12,942 nucleotides of DNA from Thermoleophilia bacterium (GTDB lineage: Bacteria; Actinomycetota; Thermoleophilia; Gaiellales; Gaiellaceae): NCBI GenBank assembly GCA_020845695.1, contig JADLFG010000069.1, positions 1 through 12,942 on the forward strand, written 5' to 3'. Positions 8,213 through 12,942 of the stretch are shown in pieces; position 1 is the first letter of the stretch; every line of letters starts with the position of its first letter. Made by a program: the position numbers and the translations under genes. The notes under the pieces are model-generated. The model ran no database searches. It was not told the origin of the DNA and saw only the letters and a list, made by a program, of their open reading frames with translations.

Positions 8213-8220
8213 TTTATACT
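8213..8220. promoter_or_regulatory. Shared divergent -10 element between proA and the riboswitch operon
   Basis: The eight bases TTTATACT are the only AT-rich spot in the neighbourhood. On the plus strand TATACT (8215-8220) is a -10 box that would start RNA near 8227, about 18 bases before the riboswitch P1 helix. On the minus strand TATAAA (8218 down to 8213) is a -10 box eight bases before the proA GTG. Neither direction has a clear -35 hexamer. One melted patch could therefore serve both operons. Confidence 0.6.
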
Positions 8221-8244
8221 CGTTCCTGCGAGCGGGCCACGTCC

Positions 8245-8356
8245 CGCTCACATCGAGAGAGGCTGAGGGAACCGGCCCTGTGAAGCCTCGGCAACCTGCC
8301 CTCGCGGCAAGGTGCCAAGCCCGGCCGGGCCACACGGCCCGGGAGGATGTCGAGCG
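8245..8356 (+). promoter_or_regulatory. SAM-I riboswitch (S-box leader)
   Basis: The leader matches the SAM-I consensus closely. GAGAGAGG and GAGGGAACCGGCCC are followed by TGAAGCCTCGGCAACC and AAGGTGCCAA. P1 pairs ACATC (8250-8254) with GATGT (8346-8350) and extends through CGCTC/GAGCG (8245-8249 and 8352-8356) past a bulged C. P2 begins with AGGCT pairing AGCCT. P3 is ACC-TGCC around CTCGC against GGCA-A-GGT. P4 is CCGGGCC (8325-8331), loop ACAC, GGCCCGG (8336-8342). The class binds S-adenosylmethionine and turns off methionine genes. AAGGAG lies six bases after the aptamer, so control of translation is more likely than a separate terminator. A hairpin at 8230-8249 would compete for the 5' P1 strand. 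Confidence 0.92.
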
Positions 8357-8374
8357 AGACGAAGGAGAGACCGG

Positions 8375-9592
8375 ATGCCCGCTACCGCCCTACGCTGTCG
8401 CGTCTGCGAGACCGAGCACCCGCTCGGCCCGACCGCGGTCTGCCCGCGCGACTTCGGTCCCCTCGACCCGGTCTACGACTGGGACGAGCTGGGTCGCACC
8501 GTCAGTCGCGAGTCGATCGCCGCCGGCCCGCCGTCGATCTGGCGCTACGCGCCGCTGCTCCCCGTCGCGGCGCCCGCGGAGCAGCGCCTCGCGCCCGGCC
8601 TGACCCCGCTCGTCCCGGCGCCCAGGCTCGCCGCCGCGCTCGGCATCGGGGAGCTGTACCTGAAGCTCGACACCGCGAACCCGACGCACTCGTTCAAAGA
8701 CCGCGTCGTCGCGGTCGCCTGCGCGAAGGCGCGCGAGCTCGGGCTCGGGACGCTCGCCTGCTCCTCGACCGGGAACCTCGCCAACGCGGTCGCCGCGCGC
8801 GCCGCGGCGGAGGGGCTCGAGGCGGCCGTCTTCTGCCCGGCCGACCTCGAGCCCGAGAAGCTCCTCGCGACCGCCGTCTACGGAGCCACCGTCTACGCCG
8901 TGCAGGGCACCTACGACGACTGCAGCCGCCTGACCGTCGAGCTGTCCTTCGAGCTTCCCTGGGGCTTCGTCAACGTCGGCCTGCGCGCGTACTACGCGGA
9001 GGGCTCGAAGACGCTCGGCTACGAGATCGCCGAGCAGCTCGGCTGGCAGCTCCCGGACGTCGTCGTGGCCCCGATCGCCTCCGGCGCTCTCTACTCGAAG
9101 GTCGCGCAGGGCTTCGGCGAGGTCACGCGGCTGGGGCTCGCGGACGGCGGCGTGCCGCGCCTGATCGGGGCGCAGGCGGAGGGCTGCGCGCCCGTCGCGG
9201 CCGCGCTCGCCGAGGGGCGGCGCGTGACGCCCGTCAAGCCGCGCTCGCTGGCCCGCTCGCTCGCGATCGGCAGCCCCGCCGACGGGGAGCTGGCCGTCGG
9301 CACGGCCCGCGCGACCGGCGGCGACATCCACGTGGTCGCCGAGGACGAGATCGGGCCGAACATGGCGCTGCTCGCCGAGACGGCCGGAGTGTTCGGCGAG
9401 ACCGCCGCCGGCGTCACGCTCGGGGGGTTGTGGGAGGCGGTGCGCCGCGGGCAGGTGGGGGAGCGAGACCGGGTCGTCCTGCTCGTCACGGGTGACGGGC
9501 TGAAGACGCCCGATCCGGTCGCCGACCGCTTCGTTCCCGTCCCGATCGAGGCGGACGCGGACGCTCTCCTCTGCGCGCTCGGGGCGGTGTGA
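8375..9592 (+). CDS. Threonine-synthase-like PLP enzyme under SAM riboswitch control
   Basis: This 405-residue fold-type-II PLP enzyme belongs to the threonine synthase family. It has an N-terminal zinc-ribbon-like segment (C8, C11, C23, with Asp at 26 where a fourth Cys is usual), the linker PSIWRYAPLLPV (53-64), the lysine motif NPTHSFKDR with K108, the loop STGNLAN (131-137), VAPIASGALYSK (231-242) and VTGDGLK (371-377). Compared with ThrC at 301-1281, the glycine before SFKDR is His and the PLP-phosphate loop is quite different. The ATG at 8375 has an excellent AAGGAG seven bases upstream. It follows a SAM-I riboswitch and overlaps a homocysteine methyltransferase gene, so a role in methionine supply is likely. 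I suggest homocysteine formation from O-phosphohomoserine; a second true threonine synthase is the plain alternative. Confidence 0.85.
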   Translation: MPATALRCRVCETEHPLGPTAVCPRDFGPLDPVYDWDELGRTVSRESIAAGPPSIWRYAPLLPVAAPAEQRLAPGLTPLVPAPRLAAALGIGELYLKLDTANPTHSFKDRVVAVACAKARELGLGTLACSSTGNLANAVAARAAAEGLEAAVFCPADLEPEKLLATAVYGATVYAVQGTYDDCSRLTVELSFELPWGFVNVGLRAYYAEGSKTLGYEIAEQLGWQLPDVVVAPIASGALYSKVAQGFGEVTRLGLADGGVPRLIGAQAEGCAPVAAALAEGRRVTPVKPRSLARSLAIGSPADGELAVGTARATGGDIHVVAEDEIGPNMALLAETAGVFGETAAGVTLGGLWEAVRRGQVGERDRVVLLVTGDGLKTPDPVADRFVPVPIEADADALLCALGAV

Positions 9593-10506
9593 GCGCGATG
9601 GCGAACCGTTTTCTCGACGCGCTCGCGCAGGACCGTATCCTCGTCGCGGACGGTGCGATCGGTACGGGCCTGCAGCGGCTCGGCCTGGGGCCGGGCCAGC
9701 CGCCGGAGGAGCTCGTCTTCGATGCTCCCGGCGCCGTCCTCGAGCTGCACCGGAGCTTCGTCGAGGCCGGCGCCGAGATCGTGCTCACGAACACGTTCGG
9801 CGGCACGCCGGTCCGGCTGCGCGACTCCGCCTACCCGGGCCGGGCCGCGGAGCTGAACCGGCGGGCCGTCGAGCTCGCGCTGGAGGCGGCCGCCCCGGCC
9901 GGGGCGCTCGTGGCCGGCTCGATGGGCCCCACGGGGGCGCTCCTGACCTCGCTCCCGTTCGGCACGCTCGAGCCCGAGGAGGCCCGGGAGGCGTACGCCG
10001 AGCAGGCCGCGGCCCTGGCCGAGGGCGGGGCCGACCTGCTCCTCGTGGAGACGCAGTTCGCGCTCGACGAGGCGCTCGCGGCGGTCGAAGGGGCACGCTC
10101 GGCCAGCGCGCTGCCGCTCGTCGTCAGCTTCAGCTTCGACTCGGTCACGAAGCGCGGCGCGCGGACGATGATGGGCGTGGGCGCGGCCGACTTGGCGGAG
10201 ACGTTTCCGCCGCTCGGCGTGGTCGCGCTCGGCGCGAACTGCGGCAGCACGCCCGTGGTGTCGGAGGCTGCGATCCGGGAGCTCGCGACGCTGCTGCCCG
10301 GTCTGCCGCTGTGGGCCAAGCCGAACGCCGGGCTGCCGAAGCCGCTCTCGAACCCGCCCGAGTACGAGCTCCGGCCGGAGCAGCTCGCGTCGAGCGCGCT
10401 TCGGCTCGTCGAGGCTGGCGCGCGCATCGTCGGCGGCTGCTGCGGCACCTCGCCTGAGCACGTGCGGGCGATCGCCGACGCGGTGTCGGGGCTCGCCCGG
10501 GCCTGA
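9589..10506 (+). CDS. Stand-alone homocysteine S-methyltransferase domain protein
   Basis: The 305 residues form a single homocysteine-binding (Hcy_trans) TIM barrel that transfers a methyl group to homocysteine to make methionine. DGAIGTGL (21-28), EIVLTNTFGG (63-72) and AGSMGPTGALL (109-119) resemble the N-terminal module of MetH. The zinc ligands are C218 in GANCGS and C284/C285 in GGCCGT. No folate, cobalamin or activation domain follows, so the methyl donor is not set by the sequence: S-methylmethionine, betaine or a separate corrinoid or folate protein are all possible. The GTG start at 9589 overlaps the previous stop as GTGA; ATG at 9598 is an alternative start. Coupling to the ThrC-like gene places it in the same SAM-controlled operon. 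Confidence 0.88.
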   Translation: MSAMANRFLDALAQDRILVADGAIGTGLQRLGLGPGQPPEELVFDAPGAVLELHRSFVEAGAEIVLTNTFGGTPVRLRDSAYPGRAAELNRRAVELALEAAAPAGALVAGSMGPTGALLTSLPFGTLEPEEAREAYAEQAAALAEGGADLLLVETQFALDEALAAVEGARSASALPLVVSFSFDSVTKRGARTMMGVGAADLAETFPPLGVVALGANCGSTPVVSEAAIRELATLLPGLPLWAKPNAGLPKPLSNPPEYELRPEQLASSALRLVEAGARIVGGCCGTSPEHVRAIADAVSGLARA

Positions 10507-10517
10507 GCGCGTCAGGC
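10501..10517. terminator. Short inverted repeat containing both convergent stop codons
   Basis: GCCTGA (10501-10506) and TCAGGC (10512-10517) pair around GCGCG. The plus-strand methyltransferase stop and the minus-strand DsbA-like stop both lie inside the stem, and only five bases separate the genes. TGA against TCA pairs by necessity here, so only three pairs are informative. It is a weak terminator candidate. Confidence 0.3.
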
Positions 10518-11105
10518 GCCTCGCGGCACGAGCGGCCGACCCGCGAGCAACCGCTCGACGCCGCCGAGGCCGTCGTGGCAGGCGCCGTCGCGGGTGACCA
10601 GCGAGGGCACGCTGCGGACGCCGGCACCCGCGGCGCCATGGCGGATCTGGGCGAGCCGCGCGAGCCGTGCCGGCGCGTAGGCGGCCTGGAGAGCCTCGTC
10701 GGGGTCGATGCCGGCCCGGTCGGCGGCCCGGCGGATCTCGCCGTCGGTCGCGATGTTCTCGCCCTCGCAGAAGTAGGCCTCGGAGAACGCCCGGCGAAGC
10801 TCCCGCAGCCGTCCGAGCTCCTTCGCGAGCAGGCAGACCGCGAGCGGCAGCGTCGAGCGCGGCTGCTCGCGAGGCAGGTGGATCTCGACGCCGAGCTCGA
10901 CCGCCCGGCGGTAGACGTTGCGGCTCCAGTCCGCGCGCAACTGCTCGTCGCGTGGCTCGAGCAGCGGCCTGGGCGCTGGACGCAGCTCGAGCGGGAGCCA
11001 GTCGACGACGATCGCGTGCGAGTCCTCGGCCGCCTCGACGGCGTGCGACTCGAGGTACGAATAGGGGCAGACCAGGTCGAAGTAGAAACGCACGGGCCTG
11101 GCCAC
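10512..11105 (-). CDS. DsbA-family thioredoxin-fold protein
   Basis: The 197 residues match the DsbA-like oxidoreductase / 2-hydroxychromene-2-carboxylate isomerase superfamily. The first strand leads to FDLVCPYSYLES (9-20), with the active-site position reading CPYS (C13-S16), so only one redox cysteine is present. A helical insert follows, and the VP of SVPSL (165-169) fits the cis-proline loop. There is no signal peptide, so it is cytoplasmic. A CxxS site argues against ordinary disulfide formation and fits glutathione- or thiol-dependent isomerase or transferase chemistry, or FrnE-like proteins. The GTG at 11105 is preceded by TAACCT at six bases, suggesting a leaderless transcript. The substrate is unknown. 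It converges with the homocysteine methyltransferase gene. Confidence 0.8.
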   Translation of the reverse strand: MARPVRFYFDLVCPYSYLESHAVEAAEDSHAIVVDWLPLELRPAPRPLLEPRDEQLRADWSRNVYRRAVELGVEIHLPREQPRSTLPLAVCLLAKELGRLRELRRAFSEAYFCEGENIATDGEIRRAADRAGIDPDEALQAAYAPARLARLAQIRHGAAGAGVRSVPSLVTRDGACHDGLGGVERLLAGRPLVPRGA

Positions 11106-11111
11106 GGGCTC

Positions 11112-11117
11112 AGGTTA
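11112..11117 (-). promoter_or_regulatory. -10 box of a likely leaderless DsbA-like gene promoter
   Basis: On the minus strand TAACCT (11117 down to 11112) is followed by the six bases GAGCCC and then the GTG start at 11105. The spacing equals that before ilvD and puts the transcript start at or next to the start codon. No Shine-Dalgarno or clear -35 hexamer is visible. Confidence 0.5.
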
Positions 11118-11146
11118 GCGACTAGCCCGTCCGGGCCCGCCGGGCC

Positions 11147-11202
11147 GCGCTCCAGCGAGATCGGGCCTGTGAGCCGGATCACGAAGGGTTCGGCTGGAGC
11201 GC
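11147..11202. repeat. Three-branched inverted-repeat element, possible structured RNA or DNA site
   Basis: An exact 10-base inverted repeat, GCGCTCCAGC (11147-11156) and GCTGGAGCGC (11193-11202), encloses two smaller hairpins. One is GATC-G-GGC / GCC-G-GATC (11159-11166 with 11173-11180), with a G-G mismatch and the loop CTGTGA. The other is CGAA-GGG-TTCG (11182-11192). Only three bases remain unpaired at the junction. The strand is unknown because the symmetry works on both. It lies upstream of the proposed DsbA-like promoter, so it should not be in that mRNA. Confidence 0.45.
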
Positions 11203-11438
11203 CCGGCGGAGGAGGCGCTCGGTCGCTGGGAGCGTTCGCGGCGGACGGAGGTACGGTGACGGCGGCCTTCACGATCGCCGGCTGCGCGGTCGGCCCCGTC
11301 CTGTGGCGCTCGCTGCGGCTGCCGCTCGACTTCGCCCGCTGGCCGCGCACCCAGGCCCCGCGCGCTGCGGCGGCGGCGCGGCCGTCGTCCTGGCGGCCGG
11401 CCCGGTTGGCTTGCGCCATGGCCGGGCTCGGCCCAGGC

Positions 11439-12674
11439 TCAGTCGAGTGCCGGTGCCGTGCGCGCCGCGCGCCGCTGGAAGATCCAGAGGGCCGGGACGG
11501 CGGCCAGGCCGGCCGAGCCGATCGCGAGCGCCGCGACCCCGAGCTCGTTCAGCGCCACGCCGCCGACGAGGGCGAGCGCGGCGCCCGCGAAGGCGCCGAG
11601 CTGGTCGGAGAACCCGAGCAGCTTGCCGCGCTCCCGCGGCTCGGTCCGGTCGACGAGCTCGGCACTGGCGGCCACGTAGGAGAAGTTCCAGCCGAGCCCG
11701 AGGCCGAACAGGAAGATCGCGGTTGCCCAGACGTCCTCGGAGAGGAGCAGGCCGAGGCAGGAGGCGGACATCACCGCCAGCCCGGCCACGAGGGCGGGCA
11801 GCCGACCGATCCGGTCGATCAGCGTGCCGACGACGAGCACGAGCGCGTACATGCCGAGCACATGCGCCCCGATCACCGGGAACACGTCGGCCTGGTGATG
11901 GTGGTGATGGTCGACGATCACGTAGCCGGAGAGGTTCATCACCGCCACCATCACCGAGAAGCTCGTGAGCGCGGCCACGAGCGCCGGTGCGACGCCGGGC
12001 CGCCGGACGAGCGCCGCGAGCGGGGTGGCCGGCGCGGCCTCGACCGTGCGCACCGGCGGCGTGATCGCTTCGGCGATCCGGCGGGGGTCCGGTCGCACGC
12101 AGAGGACGAGCAGGAGACCGGCGAGCATGAAGCCCGAGGAGGCGAACCACGGCACCGCGAGCTCGCCGGGGGAGAGGTCGCGCCCGGCGAAGAGCGGGCT
12201 GAACACGAGCGGGCCGAGGATCGCCCCGAACACCGCGCCGACGAGGACGTAGGCGATGCCCCGGGCCCGGCGCGAGGGCTCGACGAGGTCGCCGCCGGCG
12301 GCGCGGACGAGCCCGACCGTGCCCTGCGCGCCCCCGAGCAGGACGAAGCCGACCAGCACGAGCGCCACGGAGACGGTGCGAGCGCCGAGCCCGGTGACGA
12401 TCGCCCCCAGCGCGCCGACCGAGAACCCGGCGGCGATCACCGGCACCCGGCCGAAGCGGTCCATCGCCCGGCCAGCCGGGCCCGACGCGAGCGCCGCGGA
12501 CGCGAGGAAGATCGCCGGGCCGAGGCCGAGTAACCCCTCGACGCCGGTGACGAGCACGAACGTGAGCGCTGAGATCGCCGCGACGAGCTGGAACATCCCC
12601 GACTGCGCCGTCATGCAGAGCGCCAGCAGGACCGTGTTGCGGCGGATGTGCAGATCGGGCGCGGTCGCGGTCAT
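11439..12674 (-). CDS. Major facilitator superfamily transporter with polyhistidine loop
   Basis: The 411 residues form a twelve-segment MFS permease of the inner membrane, probably a proton-coupled exporter. The cytoplasmic motif A occurs in both halves: GRAMDRFGRVPVI (68-80) and GTLIDRIGRLPAL (283-295). A charged linker near 194-226 joins the halves. Around segments 7-8 it carries a DHHHHHQ run (255-261) followed by IGAHVLGMY (268-276). A histidine-rich stretch before HVLGM is, from memory, a mark of an uncharacterised MFS subfamily. The substrate is unknown; the histidines could bind a metal or sense pH. The ATG at 12674 has GGAAGAG upstream as a Shine-Dalgarno, so unlike its neighbours it probably has a leader. 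A palindrome at 12705-12719 may be its operator. Confidence 0.88.
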   Translation of the reverse strand: MTATAPDLHIRRNTVLLALCMTAQSGMFQLVAAISALTFVLVTGVEGLLGLGPAIFLASAALASGPAGRAMDRFGRVPVIAAGFSVGALGAIVTGLGARTVSVALVLVGFVLLGGAQGTVGLVRAAGGDLVEPSRRARGIAYVLVGAVFGAILGPLVFSPLFAGRDLSPGELAVPWFASSGFMLAGLLLVLCVRPDPRRIAEAITPPVRTVEAAPATPLAALVRRPGVAPALVAALTSFSVMVAVMNLSGYVIVDHHHHHQADVFPVIGAHVLGMYALVLVVGTLIDRIGRLPALVAGLAVMSASCLGLLLSEDVWATAIFLFGLGLGWNFSYVAASAELVDRTEPRERGKLLGFSDQLGAFAGAALALVGGVALNELGVAALAIGSAGLAAVPALWIFQRRAARTAPALD

Positions 12675-12704
12675 CTCGGCTCTTCCGCGCGGACGCGCGC
12701 GGTG

Positions 12705-12719
12705 CTGCCAGCATGGCAG
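12705..12719. promoter_or_regulatory. Operator candidate upstream of the MFS gene
   Basis: CTGCCAGCATGGCAG is a perfect six-base inverted repeat with a three-base centre. It ends 31 bases before the MFS start codon (minus strand) and about 66 bases before the -10 candidate of the divergent right-edge gene. Size and position suit a dimeric repressor such as those that often control exporters, but no such regulator is seen in the window. Confidence 0.4.
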
Positions 12720-12784
12720 GATCCCGCCACGGTCGCCGACGTCACCCGCGCGTGGACGGGGTCCCGGCGCATGGCCGGCGGCTG

Positions 12785-12790
12785 TATGGT
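12785..12790 (+). promoter_or_regulatory. -10 candidate for the right-edge gene
   Basis: TATGGT fits TANNNT and lies six bases before a GTG at 12797, repeating the spacing seen before ilvD and the DsbA-like gene. It is only as good as the small ORF it precedes. Confidence 0.35.
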
Positions 12791-12796
12791 GGCTCC

Positions 12797-12886
12797 GTGG
12801 CGGGGATCGTCGAGGGCGGTTGCGCGCCGCTCACCGGGAGCGTGAGCGTCGCGGCCGCGGCGCTGAAGGAAGACGGCGTCCTGTGA
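12797..12886 (+). CDS. Possible 29-residue leader peptide or small protein
   Basis: A GTG at 12797 opens a 29-codon frame ending in TGA at 12884-12886. The peptide begins MAGIVEGGCAPLTGSVSV and matches nothing I know. Support is limited to the TATGGT box six bases upstream and a GTGA overlap with the next possible start at 12883. It could be a leader peptide, a small protein, or an artefact of a gene start lying elsewhere beyond the edge. Confidence 0.25.
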   Translation: MAGIVEGGCAPLTGSVSVAAAALKEDGVL

Positions 12887-12942
12887 GTCGTGCGGCGGCC
12901 GGAGACAGCCTCCCGGGCGCACCTGTCCGCTCCGGACGTGTC
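12883..12942 (+). CDS. Possible N-terminus of a truncated unknown gene
   Basis: A GTG at 12883 overlaps the preceding TGA and the frame stays open for 20 codons to the window edge, starting MSRAAAGDSLPGAPVRSGRV. The piece is too short to identify, and the frame is also open upstream. If real, it would be co-transcribed with the small ORF and divergent from the MFS gene. Confidence 0.2.
   Translation, partial: MSRAAAGDSLPGAPVRSGRV

Larger units (their letters stand above)
11106..11438. other. Gap of 333 bases without a convincing gene
   Basis: Between the DsbA-like start and the MFS stop I find no reading frame that resembles a protein; open frames here are long only because the DNA is GC-rich and they lack family motifs. 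The gap contains the DsbA-like promoter at its left end, a three-branched inverted-repeat element at 11147-11202, and a weak GGGC-TCG-GCCC repeat near 11423-11433 just past the MFS stop that might end that transcript. The stretch 11203-11420 shows nothing I can name. Confidence 0.5.

Noticed and set aside
8347..9495. ATG inside the riboswitch P1 3' strand opening a 382-codon frame
   Set aside because: The ATG belongs to the conserved aptamer end, and the frame is an arginine-rich shadow of the ThrC-like gene.
11112..11202. Integron attC recombination site
   Set aside because: The inverted repeat lacks the GTTRRRY and RYYYAAC core sites, and there is no integrase or cassette pattern.
11269..11419. 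Short protein frames in the gap, for example an ATG at 11419 on the minus strand
   Set aside because: The peptide is Ala/Arg/Pro-rich without motifs, overlaps the DsbA-like gene in another frame and has no Shine-Dalgarno or TANNNT box.
11892..11912. Engineered His-tag or vector sequence
   Set aside because: The histidines are internal to a transporter of a family I recall as naturally His-rich at this place, and codons and flanks fit the gene.
10575..12533. 652-codon plus-strand frame across the DsbA-like gene, the gap and the MFS gene
   Set aside because: It crosses two real minus-strand genes and has no recognisable domain.
1..12942. CRISPR arrays, insertion sequences, prophage genes, tRNA or rRNA genes
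   Set aside because: I looked for spaced direct repeats, transposase motifs, terminal repeats and conserved RNA cores and found none.

Overview
The window is very GC-rich bacterial DNA. It uses many GTG starts, has tightly packed genes, and most first genes carry a TANNNT box 6-8 bases before the start codon, as expected for leaderless transcripts. This points to a high-GC actinobacterium. The class Thermoleophilia is my best guess, partly because of the RTX-type C-terminus at the left edge, but this is inference: there is no rRNA or other lineage marker.

Layout from left to right. (1) Positions 2-133 hold the C-terminus of an RTX-like calcium-binding protein, followed by a strong hairpin. 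(2) thrC-thrB (301-2157, +) encode the last two steps of threonine synthesis. (3) A lone membrane-bound GT2 synthase of the BcsA type with a degenerate PilZ domain lies on the minus strand (4075-2177). (4) ilvD (4134-5837, +) runs divergently from it and serves Ile/Val synthesis. (5) proA-proB (8204-5899, -) form a proline operon in the unusual A-then-B order, with a 4-base overlap, and converge on ilvD across a long hairpin. (6) A promoter region with a near-symmetric -10 box separates proA from a SAM-I riboswitch (8245-8356). The riboswitch leads into a second, diverged threonine-synthase-like gene (8375-9592) and an overlapping stand-alone homocysteine S-methyltransferase (9589-10506). (7) A DsbA-fold protein (11105-10512, -), a 333-base gap with a possible three-branched structured element, and an MFS exporter with a five-histidine run (12674-11439, -) follow. 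(8) The right edge has a palindromic operator candidate and a possible leaderless small ORF leading into a truncated gene.

Most genes serve amino-acid synthesis around aspartate (Thr, Ile/Val, Met) and glutamate (Pro). The most interesting part is the riboswitch operon. One window holds both a normal thrB-thrC pair and a second ThrC-fold enzyme that is controlled by S-adenosylmethionine and coupled to a homocysteine methyltransferase. The simplest reading is that the second enzyme takes O-phosphohomoserine (the ThrB product) towards homocysteine, giving a methionine route that needs no homoserine acyltransferase. The arrangement is visible in the sequence; the reaction is a hypothesis.
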